Source: Cyanobacteria bacterium UBA1221 (GTDB lineage Bacteria > Cyanobacteriota > Vampirovibrionia > Gastranaerophilales > Gastranaerophilaceae). From it: a DNA stretch of 18,675 nucleotides. Position 1 is the first letter of the stretch. Each line of letters opens with the position of its first letter. Under the pieces are notes generated by a model. That model did not search any database, was not told the DNA's origin, and saw only the letters and a list, made by a program, of their open reading frames with translations. The DNA lies in NCBI GenBank assembly GCA_002309425.1, contig DBXD01000031.1:1-18675 (forward strand), given 5' to 3'. The position numbers and the translations under genes are program-made. Below are positions 7,782 to 15,381 of this stretch, one piece after another.

Positions 7782-8162
7782 TTATTTTCCGTTTCTGTAT
7801 AGTGCGTTCCAGGTAACAACTCTTGTTCCCGAATCTCTTTCTCCTGAAATGCCGACAATAACGCAATCAGAAAAGACATCTTCTCTGTCAGTGTTCAAAT
7901 CCCTTATTACAAGAGTATCCTCGACATGATTTTGATTGTCCTCTGTCAGCATAGGCAGGGATTTGCTGTCAACTTTGAAACTTCTGCTTATCTGCCACTG
8001 TCTTGTGTTATTAACAACATTTAACCCTTCGCCTTGTACACCTTTGTATGGGGAGATGCTTGCCCCTTGTTGTGAAATATTATATGCAAATTCATTGCCA
8101 GTGCCAGTGAGAGTAATTCCTCTCCAGACAAATTGCACATTTTTAACGTCATAAACTGTCAT
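7782..8162 (-). CDS. Major tail tube protein (DUF3277-like)
   Basis: 126 residues, placed directly after the sheath gene, the usual site for the inner tube gene of a contractile tail. It is beta-rich with WRGITLTGTGNEFAYNI at the N-terminus, RQWQISRSFKVDS in the middle, and DTLVIRDLNTDREDVFSDC followed by VIVGISGERDSGTRVVTW. This is the layout of DUF3277-type tube proteins stacked as hexamer rings. The ribosome site AAAGGAGAT is optimal (five A before ATG), as expected for a highly made protein, and a hairpin lies just past the stop. A paralogue of equal length is encoded at 5583-5963. Confidence 0.82.
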   Translation of the reverse strand: MTVYDVKNVQFVWRGITLTGTGNEFAYNISQQGASISPYKGVQGEGLNVVNNTRQWQISRSFKVDSKSLPMLTEDNQNHVEDTLVIRDLNTDREDVFSDCVIVGISGERDSGTRVVTWNALYRNGK

Positions 8163-8206
8163 TTTTTATCTCCTTTATTATTAGTTATTTATATTCGCGG
8201 CAAAGC

Positions 8207-9352
8207 CTAAACCTCACCACCCCCAAGAATTTGCGAAACTTCTTCTTCTGACGGGTCAACCGTAAACGTAAAATCAACTTTTTCCCCGACAATTGCATCA
8301 TAATAGTACCCGTAAAGTTTAAATCTTTTTGCGGTATATGCTTCTGTATCCGTATTCATAATGCTGTTTGCTCCTGTGCGAACAGGTACAACATTAAGTT
8401 CGTAACCGATTTGTTCTGAAGTTGTCGGAATAACAAGATTGTATTCCTGAAAACTTCTGAATCTTTTTTGTGCCATTGTGAGCAGCAGGTTATTTCCTGT
8501 TTCATCATACATTGGTTTTTTGTTGAAAAATTCCAGACTCATAAGCCCCATTGATTTTTTGATGTAGTGTTTAATCATTTCTCGCTGGCGGAGTTCTCCT
8601 CCGAACATTTTTGAACCTATAAGCCAGTTATAACCTAAATCTGAGGTTTGTCCTCCGTCAACAGCCGAAACATTTGTGTAGAACGCTACGTTATAGGCTT
8701 TCATGTCAGAAATCTCTTCTCCGGTATAATTCTCTGGTGAAATCCCTATCAGTTGCGTAAATTGCGCAGAGCCTTCTTTAGAACCGAATTTGCCGCAAGT
8801 TGAAGTTGATGCCAAAGCTGATGCTATCGGCTCATTTGCATTTGTTCTGAAAATCCCGTATGCGTGATTGTTTAAGTTTGTTTTTAGTGAACTCAGGCTT
8901 GTAACATTTGTAACAACCAAATCGCAGAACCTGTCATTTACCTGGCACCAGTGAGCTACGTCAAGTAAATCCGCAGCATCTCGTGATGTTGTAACGACTT
9001 TTGCAAATTTACCGTCAACGGCTTTTGCCTTATCTAAAGCTTCTTCAACCGTGTCATTTTCATCTTTTTCGGCTACAATAAGATATTTAACCTGAGATGT
9101 GGTTTGTGAATTATTTTTCTGGTTAAATATAGCATAGGCTTCAACGGCAACTTGTGAATCGGCTTCGAAATCTTCGGCAACTTCATCGTATGACGCATAT
9201 TTTTTTACTCCGGAAGCAGGAAAAGTAACACCTGTTTTTAAGTCTTCCGATGATAAAGATGCCAGTAAAAGAATATTTTTAAAATATTCTTCCAGATTTC
9301 TTCCGTCGGGAAGTTTAAAAAGTATACTGATTAAATCATCATATACGCTCAT
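8207..9352 (-). CDS. Tail sheath protein (DUF3383-like)
   Basis: 381 residues. The sequence fits contractile sheath proteins of the DUF3383 group. The N-terminal text VKKYASYDEVAEDFEADSQV followed by AYAIFNQ matches the sheath pattern (Y.S...V...F......Y.AA..FF.Q). Then comes an alpha/beta domain (VKYLIVAEK, FAKVVTTSRDAADLLDVAHW, CDLVVTNV). The C-terminal part (YDAIVGEKVDFTFTVDPSE) supplies the beta strand that links subunits. The sheath surrounds the tube and shortens on firing. A good AAAAGGAG precedes the ATG. A terminator hairpin lies upstream between it and the capsid gene, so sheath plus tube may form their own transcript block. It is shorter than many phage sheaths, in line with a minimal tail. 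Confidence 0.85.
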   Translation of the reverse strand: MSVYDDLISILFKLPDGRNLEEYFKNILLLASLSSEDLKTGVTFPASGVKKYASYDEVAEDFEADSQVAVEAYAIFNQKNNSQTTSQVKYLIVAEKDENDTVEEALDKAKAVDGKFAKVVTTSRDAADLLDVAHWCQVNDRFCDLVVTNVTSLSSLKTNLNNHAYGIFRTNANEPIASALASTSTCGKFGSKEGSAQFTQLIGISPENYTGEEISDMKAYNVAFYTNVSAVDGGQTSDLGYNWLIGSKMFGGELRQREMIKHYIKKSMGLMSLEFFNKKPMYDETGNNLLLTMAQKRFRSFQEYNLVIPTTSEQIGYELNVVPVRTGANSIMNTDTEAYTAKRFKLYGYYYDAIVGEKVDFTFTVDPSEEEVSQILGGGEV

Positions 9353-9371
9353 TTTTTTCTCCTTTTAATTT

Positions 9372-9407
9372 AAAAAACACATCCGTATCGGTCAGATACA
9401 GATGTGT
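9372..9407 (-). terminator. Hairpin terminator after the capsid gene
   Basis: A 13-base stem with one mismatch (9377-9389 with 9395-9407, ACACATC.GTATC against GATAC.GATGTGT) has a 5-base loop. On the minus strand it is followed by six T. It lies between the capsid stop codon (9437) and the sheath start (9352). It probably makes an abundant capsid transcript with partial read-through into the tail genes. Confidence 0.8.
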
Positions 9408-9436
9408 ATAACTGATAAACAATAGTTAAACGGGTC

Positions 9437-10393
9437 TTATTCTCCATCCCCTTCGGAAGAAGCAGGCTCTAATACCGCAAACGGGTATCCGTTAGTTCCG
9501 TTGCGGCGGGTTACAGGGTTTGCAATTTGTACACCCAATCTCATAACTACTCTGAGGGCTACCATATCCTGCTGAGCAAGGTTATAGACTATGTTGCCTT
9601 CGGTATCCTGAATAACCGCTTCACTCAATACTTTATAAGTTACATCCTGTCTGATTGAGTAAACAGCTTTTGAAAAATCTCCGCAAATCATTAATGCTTT
9701 ACTTGTATCAAATACGCCAGAATTATCATATTCAATCGGTCTGCCTACAAGGTTTGACGGAGTTGTACTTAAAAGAGAAGATGAATACAGCAAATTGCCG
9801 TTTTTGTCCCTGAGATTTCTTAAATGTGCTTCAAATGAAGCATCTGCAACAAATCCGTTAACTACAAAACCGGAATTTTCGACCATTGACATTAAACCGT
9901 CAACCCCGATAATATCAGCAGCAACATCGTCTGCTGTGCCTATTGTGTAAACCTGGTTTTTGGCAACTGCCCCGTCATATATTGATGTAGGCCAGCTACT
10001 TGGTTTATTTGTTCCGAACAAAATTGCGCCGTCTATTGCAATCCCCAATGCTTCAACAATTTGCGGGCTGATTTCTGTCCAAATATCGAATGCCGAATCA
10101 TCAAGAACCGCTTCCGGAATAGGTATAATCACCGCCAATTCTTCTGCCGTAAGAGTTAATTTTTCCCATTCTGCTTTTGTTGTTTGTTTCTGTGCCATAT
10201 CTCCTGATAAGAAATAGGCTTCCGGCAGGGCATTTTGTACCGGTAAAGTTTTTTGCTTTGATGACATATTGGGTAAACGTCTCATCAAAGGTAAAAGTTT
10301 TGAAGTCGTCGGAATTTCTTTAATAATTTCGTTCGAAACTTCCACAGGAATTAAAGCCTCACTGCCGGCTCTGTCAATAACATGTACTGTCAT
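9437..10393 (-). CDS. Major capsid protein (HK97 fold)
   Basis: 318 residues from the ATG at 10393, preferred over the one two codons earlier because AGGAG lies seven bases before it. The pattern is that of the phage_capsid/HK97 family: LPLMRRLPNMSSKQKTLPV, then AEWEKLTLTAEELAVIIPIP and EAVLDDSAFDIWTEISPQI (P domain and spine helix). Later come AIDGAILFG, the A-domain LRDKNGNLLYSSSLL, GRPIEYDNSG, and a C-terminal VALRVVMRLGVQIANP strand. There is no N-terminal delta domain (the protein starts directly near the N-arm). A separate scaffold-like gene precedes it, so the delta role may be supplied in trans. No protease gene is present. It forms the icosahedral shell if functional. Confidence 0.9.
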   Translation of the reverse strand: MTVHVIDRAGSEALIPVEVSNEIIKEIPTTSKLLPLMRRLPNMSSKQKTLPVQNALPEAYFLSGDMAQKQTTKAEWEKLTLTAEELAVIIPIPEAVLDDSAFDIWTEISPQIVEALGIAIDGAILFGTNKPSSWPTSIYDGAVAKNQVYTIGTADDVAADIIGVDGLMSMVENSGFVVNGFVADASFEAHLRNLRDKNGNLLYSSSLLSTTPSNLVGRPIEYDNSGVFDTSKALMICGDFSKAVYSIRQDVTYKVLSEAVIQDTEGNIVYNLAQQDMVALRVVMRLGVQIANPVTRRNGTNGYPFAVLEPASSEGDGE

Positions 10394-10479
10394 TTCCATT
10401 CTCCTATTATTATGTGTACACCACGGACAAAGAGAGTAAAAACTCTCGCCGTAAAAATCTGCATATTTTTATTAAAATA

Positions 10480-10917
10480 CTAATATATTCCGCGAATAAA
10501 ATTATTCATAATCTCATTCGGGCTTAAATTTTTTGATATAGTCGGTTTGTAACTACCGCCATGGCTATCGTTTGGGTTACCAAACAAAATATCATTTTCT
10601 GCTTTAAATTTATCTATCCATTCGTCTAAGTTTTCGCAGTCCTTTGGAACAGATTTCAAAACAAGTTCGGGTTTTAGGCATCCTGCTCTTTCAAGTGACG
10701 AAATCGTTTTTACGTTAAAATTTTCTTCTTTTAACTGCTCAATTTCTTTTTTTAATTTCAGAATTTCCTCATTTTCTTTTTCGGGCGGAGTATCTTTCTC
10801 TGCTTTAGAAGATTTTACATTTTTAAAAATCTTTTGTGCCAAATCGGCTTCTCTAAGCTGTTTTGCTTGAGAAATACTGATTTGTTTTTTTTCGTCTGTT
10901 TCTTTTTTAGTAGTCAT
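10480..10917 (-). CDS. Scaffold-like coiled-coil protein
   Basis: The open frame extends to 11100 inside the upstream gene, but the ATG at 10917 has AAGGAG five bases before it and starts 16 bases after the upstream stop; this gives 145 residues. The protein is highly charged. Residues 1-45 are Lys/Glu-rich, followed by a coiled coil (EEILKLKKEIEQLKEENF), then LERAGCLKPELVLKSVPKD and ENLDEWIDKFKAEN, ending FIRGIY. This composition, size and position just before the capsid gene fit a phage scaffolding protein, which the capsid here would need because it lacks a delta domain. No diagnostic family motif is seen, so the role rests on layout. Confidence 0.6.
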   Translation of the reverse strand: MTTKKETDEKKQISISQAKQLREADLAQKIFKNVKSSKAEKDTPPEKENEEILKLKKEIEQLKEENFNVKTISSLERAGCLKPELVLKSVPKDCENLDEWIDKFKAENDILFGNPNDSHGGSYKPTISKNLSPNEIMNNFIRGIY

Positions 10918-10933
10918 ATTTTCTCCTTTTTTG

Positions 10934-12688
10934 TTAATTGCTCTTTTTATATCCTCTGCGGACAAGAACATCGTCAAATACATCCCGCATAATGTTTTCA
11001 ACGTGTTCACGATTTGGAAACATTGTCTGTCTTGAAATTTCATCAAGAATCTCAGATTTAACGTCCGTTTTAATCTGATTAGAAGTTTTCTGTAATGCAC
11101 TCTGCATCATCTCTGTCTGAGCTTCATCAGATATAAATTTCAATTCATTTAAATCTTTTATTGAGCCTTTTGAGTCGGGAATTTGTGTAACCTCTGAGTC
11201 GTGCATAGCCTTTTTCATCGTCTCCATTACGTCTATTGCGTTATATACATCAGTAGAGTTAATTTTTCCCATTGGTTTGCCGTTATCATCAGGCATTGCA
11301 AAAAATGTTCTGAAAATCTTTCTGAACGATTGCCATTTTTCATCTTTACTTAAATCTTTTTTGCCCGATTGAGTGTGTTGAGTTTTGGGTGTCGGGGCAA
11401 TTAAATTAGTTTGCTTCGGTTCAATGTCGTGGGGAATAAACGTAAATTCGCCGTCTTTATCTATAAAATTTGCCGGAGTTAAATCTTTAAAATCGCCGGT
11501 GTAAGTTTCCCGTATTCTTTCGAAGAATTTCCTTTTATGGTATTCTCCCATTTTTTCTAATGTTTCTTTGGGTAATCTCTCATGCTCCAAGCGTTTTTTT
11601 AGTTCTTCAATTTCTTCCTCACTGAACAAATCCGCAGCAAGTCCTGTGTCTACGCCTTCGGGCTTACGGATTATTTCTTCTTTTACTGTGGATTTAAAAT
11701 CCAACGGCACATCTATGGCATACATAATACCATTTCCATTATTTGCACGTTGAAATTCACTTTTTAACCCATCTACAGATCCTATTCCTTCTTGTAGAAT
11801 TTCTTTATAACTTTCGGCTGTGGCCTTTTCGTGATACTCTAATGCGTGTCCTTTTTCCCCGCCATTAAGCATAAAAATACCGGCACCCCGAACTATTGAT
11901 ACCAAATTTGTTACAGTTTCCCCCTTTGATAACATTGTAATCATATTTACCGCTTCATCCAGACTTATTTCATCACCATATTTTTCATGTAAATTATATA
12001 ATAATTTTTGGGGTAATCCTCCGTTATAAAGGTATGTCTTTAGATGTTTATTTCTCTTAAATTGTGACAATAACCCGGCTAATATTGCACCTAGCGAATA
12101 CCCTGTTATTGAGGTGATATTGTATTTGCTTTTACATCTGTCTAAGTTTTTAATTGCCGTTTCTAATTGTGGCGGTAAATGTTTGAGCCCTATCACTAAA
12201 TTGTTCTGCGCCCAATCTTTATACCACTCTGCGGGATTTAAAAGGGGGTGTTTTAGACTATATGAACCAGCTATTGTAAAAGTACATTCATGGGTATAGG
12301 GATTTTCAAATACTATTGCTTGAAATCCGTCAGATTCATTTATTACCTCGCGGATTATATAGTTTGTTCCGTTTATATTTGCTTCGGGTATTTTATCTTT
12401 TATTAGATCTAATTTTATTATGTCCGGTGCAATTTTATGTTGCGTATCATAATCCTCTATCAAGCGTTCACGGATCTTTTTAGGCATTGTAAGGTTCTTT
12501 GCATATATATTCATTTCTACAAAAGTATCGTCTTCAGGCAATTTTGCTCTATTCTTATTACTTTCATTTTCCCGTTCCGTTTTCAGTTCTTCTTTCGTCT
12601 TGGGTTCAAACAACTTCTTTTGCAGTTCTTCGCGTTCTTGTATAACTTCTTTAGGTAATCTAATTTCTTCGTTTTCAAAATCTTTCAT
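10934..12688 (-). CDS. Lipase-fold (class 3 / Mbeg1-like) protein of the head module
   Basis: 584 residues, the first gene of the phage-like operon. Residues 1-105 are charged and helical. Residues 107-290 form an alpha/beta-hydrolase domain: CTFTIAGSYSLKHP (the strand and oxyanion loop where class 3 lipases have F.G.), EWYKDWAQNNL, LPPQLETAIKNL, then the nucleophile elbow ITGYSLGAILAG with Ser198 in G-Y-S-L-G. His281 or His286 (GHALEYHE) is a candidate catalytic histidine. The C-terminal half is charged, with a Pro/Thr linker near 430 and a helical end (FPNREHVENIMRDVFDD). There is no signal peptide or membrane segment. It could be a phospholipase delivered by the particle, or a minor head protein with an enzymatic module. 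AAAGGA lies eight bases before the ATG. No promoter is obvious in the 50 bases after the upstream hairpin. Confidence 0.65.
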   Translation of the reverse strand: MKDFENEEIRLPKEVIQEREELQKKLFEPKTKEELKTERENESNKNRAKLPEDDTFVEMNIYAKNLTMPKKIRERLIEDYDTQHKIAPDIIKLDLIKDKIPEANINGTNYIIREVINESDGFQAIVFENPYTHECTFTIAGSYSLKHPLLNPAEWYKDWAQNNLVIGLKHLPPQLETAIKNLDRCKSKYNITSITGYSLGAILAGLLSQFKRNKHLKTYLYNGGLPQKLLYNLHEKYGDEISLDEAVNMITMLSKGETVTNLVSIVRGAGIFMLNGGEKGHALEYHEKATAESYKEILQEGIGSVDGLKSEFQRANNGNGIMYAIDVPLDFKSTVKEEIIRKPEGVDTGLAADLFSEEEIEELKKRLEHERLPKETLEKMGEYHKRKFFERIRETYTGDFKDLTPANFIDKDGEFTFIPHDIEPKQTNLIAPTPKTQHTQSGKKDLSKDEKWQSFRKIFRTFFAMPDDNGKPMGKINSTDVYNAIDVMETMKKAMHDSEVTQIPDSKGSIKDLNELKFISDEAQTEMMQSALQKTSNQIKTDVKSEILDEISRQTMFPNREHVENIMRDVFDDVLVRRGYKKSN

Positions 12689-12727
12689 AGGATTTTTCCT
12701 TTCTGTTTATTCTTTTTTGTACACACA

Positions 12728-12765
12728 AAAAGATGTATTGAATTTGGATTTCAATACATCTTACT
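12728..12765 (-). terminator. Hairpin between the accessory genes and the phage-like operon
   Basis: A perfect 13-bp stem (AAGATGTATTGAA at 12730-12742 with TTCAATACATCTT at 12750-12762) has a 7-base loop. On the minus strand it is followed by TTTTTGTG, and the plus side is also T-rich, so it may work in both directions. It closes the TPR gene and separates it from the operon start at 12688. Confidence 0.7.
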
Positions 12766-12827
12766 TTTATTTATAATTTATAATTTATTATTTTATTGGT
12801 TTAAGCACTTACCCTGTCTAAAAATCA

Positions 12828-13682
12828 TTACTCTTTTACCTTGAACCAATTAGGTCGTGTAAATTCTTTTACATCATAATTGCCATAAATTTTCCCATTT
12901 ATATATGTAAAATGAATTGGTACCAGAACGGGGATAATATCCGCACCTATATATTCCCAATACTCTGTCCAACTGCCAACTGCATCATCCCAACCTGTTC
13001 CCTCAAAATAAATATCTTCTTTTATGTCTGATTCGAGACCCCGAACACGATATCTGCAAGAATATTTCTTTTTTAGAATTTTTGCTATTTCTATATTTAA
13101 AGGCTCCGCTACTTCTTTATCTACTATTGACTTTCCAATATGTATATATGGAGTCCGCACTATATCATCACGTCGTATCATAAAATGATTATCGTCTATC
13201 TTTACTGTCGGCTCTTCTCTTATACTCCCGAGTTTATATGCGCGATATGCCTGCTGCAGCTGCTCCGACGCATATTTACATTTAGGATTTATCTCTAGTG
13301 CTTTCTTTAAATATTTTATACTATTCTCGTAATCCTTCATCCGTAAATACGCATATCCCATATTCTGGTATGTATCCGGATCATTTGGATGTAATTCTAA
13401 CGCCTTTTTATAATACTCTATCGCTTTTTTATGATTACCCCTATCGTCATAAGATACTCCCATAAATAAATATCCAAAATCCATATCAGGATATTTTTCT
13501 ATCAATTCTACCGCATATTTTTTTGTTAATCGCCAATTACCATCTCTCACTGCTTCTGCAGCCTGATGGATTGTATCATGAGCTTCATCCCTGACTTCCT
13601 CCCATGTTTTTGCCAGTCCTGCTACCGATAACTGTAAAGTTACTAATATTAATGCCAATAACGCAATTAATGTCTTTTTCAT
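12828..13682 (-). CDS. Exported TPR-repeat protein
   Basis: 284 residues with a clear Sec signal peptide (MKKTLIALLALILVTLQLSVAG, likely cut after GLA near residue 24). It continues with about three tetratricopeptide repeats at residues 36-140: YLFMGVSYDDRGNHKKAIEY, YQNMGYAYLRMKDYENSIKY, each ending in KALE.(H/N)P. The C-terminal 140 residues are beta-rich, with no family I can name. TPR units mediate protein binding, so an extracytoplasmic partner-binding role is likely. It has its own predicted leaderless promoter (13689-13717) inside a repeat shared with the kelch gene. It follows the small NAFQHAY gene, whose stop codon lies inside this gene's -35 box. It is not a phage structural gene. 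Confidence 0.8.
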   Translation of the reverse strand: MKKTLIALLALILVTLQLSVAGLAKTWEEVRDEAHDTIHQAAEAVRDGNWRLTKKYAVELIEKYPDMDFGYLFMGVSYDDRGNHKKAIEYYKKALELHPNDPDTYQNMGYAYLRMKDYENSIKYLKKALEINPKCKYASEQLQQAYRAYKLGSIREEPTVKIDDNHFMIRRDDIVRTPYIHIGKSIVDKEVAEPLNIEIAKILKKKYSCRYRVRGLESDIKEDIYFEGTGWDDAVGSWTEYWEYIGADIIPVLVPIHFTYINGKIYGNYDVKEFTRPNWFKVKE

Positions 13683-13688
13683 ATCATT

Positions 13689-13717
13689 ATTTTACAATTT
13701 AATTAAAAATATTTCAA
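13689..13717 (-). promoter_or_regulatory. Leaderless-type promoter of the TPR gene
   Basis: On the minus strand there is TTGAAA (13712-13717), a 17-base spacer and TAAAAT (13689-13694). The ATG comes after exactly six more bases (13680-13682). Transcription would start at or within a base or two of the ATG, leaving no room for a ribosome site, and none is visible. Confidence 0.65.
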
Positions 13718-14088
13718 GCATTATTATTTACTGACATTAAATCTGAGTTATCTATCTGGTACGTTGTTTCAGATATTTTATAAATGGTGGGCAATTCATT
13801 TTTGCCCACCCTACGTACTCCCAACGCAATGGCAAGCTCTTGATTGTAATGATATGCAATAATAGCAGAAGCGTATGCGTGCTGGAAAGCATTTAATTCT
13901 TCATTTATTCCTGCAATGACTTTCCATTGTGGATATGTTGTAATTATATCAGCATTCGAAGAGGGCTCATTTGATATTGTCAAATCCAAATTCCTATACA
14001 ATTTACTGTACTTAATAAAAGCGTAAGTCGCATCTAAGCGCAGCTTATTTTCGTTTAACAGCTGCATAAAATTTTTGTCAGTACACAT
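13714..14088 (-). CDS. Small protein with NAFQHAY motif, possible toxin-type fragment
   Basis: 124 residues with a very strong ribosome site (AAAGGAGG, six bases before ATG), so it is translated efficiently. Residues 66-90 read INEELNAFQHAYASAIIAYH followed by NQELAIALG. The N-AF-HAY-SA pattern resembles the helical core of domains found at the ends of polymorphic toxins and other secreted proteins (DUF6973-like DAFRHA). The resemblance is partial and I cannot name the family firmly. The last 34 residues (from RVGKNELPTIYKI) are coded by a palindromic REP-like sequence, which suggests the original C-terminus was replaced. A copy of just this 3' end lies at 15407-15509. No signal peptide. The exported TPR gene follows immediately. 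Confidence 0.6.
   Translation of the reverse strand: MCTDKNFMQLLNENKLRLDATYAFIKYSKLYRNLDLTISNEPSSNADIITTYPQWKVIAGINEELNAFQHAYASAIIAYHYNQELAIALGVRRVGKNELPTIYKISETTYQIDNSDLMSVNNNA
13786..13810. repeat. REP-like palindrome, copy A
   Basis: A perfect 9-bp inverted repeat, GGTGGGCAA / TTGCCCACC, with a 7-base loop is followed by CTACGT. The core GTAGGGTGGGC...GCCCACC resembles REP-type palindromes common in many bacteria, including cyanobacteria. Here it lies inside a coding sequence. Confidence 0.6.
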
Positions 14089-14130
14089 AATGACCTCCTT
14101 TTAAAATTTTTGTGTGAATTTAAAATAATT

Positions 14131-14166
14131 AAAATATGACTTTATTTGAAAGTTGAAAGTCATATT
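14131..14166 (-). terminator. Hairpin terminator of the kelch gene
   Basis: An 11-bp stem (AATATGACTTT at 14133-14143 with AAAGTCATATT at 14156-14166) has a 12-base loop. On the minus strand it is followed by TTAATTATTTT. It lies 46 bases after the kelch stop codon and before the next gene's ribosome site. Confidence 0.6.
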
Positions 14167-14211
14167 GCGAGATTTTGTTATTAATCACGGATAAAATTTA
14201 TGTATTAATTT

Positions 14212-15375
14212 TTATTTATCTGTTAAAAAAACCTTGTTGCTTGCGCTAAAACTTGTGCAAAGCTTGTCTATTACGCAGATTTTAGATTTCATAAAATTAG
14301 GCATTAAAATTTGCTTTTCTCCACCAATTATAAGAATAGAATTATTTTCTAATTTTGTAATACTTGCATAATTCCCAATTTTTAAATTTTTTAGTTTTTT
14401 AATTTTTTCTTTTTTTAAATCATATTCATAGAGTCCGGACAAATATTTTTTTTGGCTAGTTCTTAAAAAAGTAATTGAGTCTTGATTAATATTAACAACG
14501 TAAATATTATGCTTATCAAGAGATTGATATGTATTAGAAAATTTAAAGTTCTTTTTAAGTATTGATTTATTATTTTCAATATCGTATATTTCAATTGAAT
14601 CAGAGTTCCCACCGATTAAATATACTAAATTACCAACATTTAACGCCGTATGATTTGCTCGGGCCTGTTTTAGTTTTCCAATTATTTCCGAAGTGTTATT
14701 AGCAAGATTAATTCTCTCAATTAAAACCGCATCAGTATTTTTGGGAGTATTGCCACCAAACAGATAAACGAAACCATTATATAAAATTGTTTGATGATTT
14801 GTTCTTGGTATTTTTAAATTAAAAGATTTTATTACTTTATTGCTCCGGATATCATACAAATATGTTTTATCGGATATAGCCATTTCTTTTTGTCCTTTGC
14901 GAACATATTCTTTAAGGCTACTTTTCCCGCCAGTAATAAAAATTATATCGTTAGAAATTTGTAATCGTTGTGTTTCATTAATATAGTCATCGAGAGCAAA
15001 AGGATTTTTATTTGCCGAAATTATTTTATGTTCTTTTACATTATAAATTTCGATGCTCCCATTATCAATTATAGCAATGTTACCGTCAGAATTTATAAAT
15101 AAATCCGGCAATATATGACTAAATACTGTTGGTGCGATATATATTGAATGTTCCCGCTCAAGGTTATACAACTCAATACTATTTACAAAATCCAATTCTT
15201 GTTTATCTACACCGCCTACAACCAAGACATTTTGTGAATTTGGAATTTTGATAGTAGAAAGCCCCATTCTTGGCCTTAAAATGGATTTATCTTTATGGCC
15301 GTTTATAAGTATGCATAGAGTTAAACAAATAGAAATTAATAACAGTATTGAGATAACAATAATATTTTTTTTCAT
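14212..15375 (-). CDS. Membrane-anchored or exported kelch-repeat beta-propeller
   Basis: 387 residues. The N-terminus (residues 5-25, IIVISILLLISICLTLCILI) is an uncleaved-looking signal anchor. The rest is made of repeats ending in the kelch GG strand: NVLVVGG, IIFITGG, VYLFGG, VYLIGG and SILIIGG. Between them lie SIELYNLE, KTYLYDIRSNK and SIEIYDIENNK strands. This gives a five- to six-bladed propeller outside the membrane, most likely for protein or glycan binding. I see no catalytic motif. It has the same leaderless-type promoter as the TPR gene, carried in the second copy of the 137-bp repeat, and a terminator hairpin at 14131-14166. Codon use is AT-rich, more so than the phage block. 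Confidence 0.78.
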   Translation of the reverse strand: MKKNIIVISILLLISICLTLCILINGHKDKSILRPRMGLSTIKIPNSQNVLVVGGVDKQELDFVNSIELYNLEREHSIYIAPTVFSHILPDLFINSDGNIAIIDNGSIEIYNVKEHKIISANKNPFALDDYINETQRLQISNDIIFITGGKSSLKEYVRKGQKEMAISDKTYLYDIRSNKVIKSFNLKIPRTNHQTILYNGFVYLFGGNTPKNTDAVLIERINLANNTSEIIGKLKQARANHTALNVGNLVYLIGGNSDSIEIYDIENNKSILKKNFKFSNTYQSLDKHNIYVVNINQDSITFLRTSQKKYLSGLYEYDLKKEKIKKLKNLKIGNYASITKLENNSILIIGGEKQILMPNFMKSKICVIDKLCTSFSASNKVFLTDK

Positions 15376-15381
15376 GTCACT

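Larger units (their letters stand above)
13680..13816 (-). repeat. 137-bp direct repeat, copy A (gene 3' end plus promoter)
   Basis: This stretch matches 15373-15509 with three mismatches, and 119 bases (13698-13816) are identical. It contains the last 34 or so codons of the 13714-14088 gene, its stop, and the whole promoter and start codon of the TPR gene. The two copies are separated by the kelch gene and the NAFQHAY gene. Confidence 0.95.

Noticed and set aside
10430..10446. Small hairpin GAGAG/CTCTC upstream of the capsid gene
   Set aside because: A 5-bp stem with an A/T loop is too weak to call a terminator or regulatory element.
10918..11100. N-terminal extension of the scaffold-like gene
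   Set aside because: It overlaps the coding end of the lipase-fold gene and reads as low-quality sequence, while a strong ribosome site precedes the ATG at 10917.
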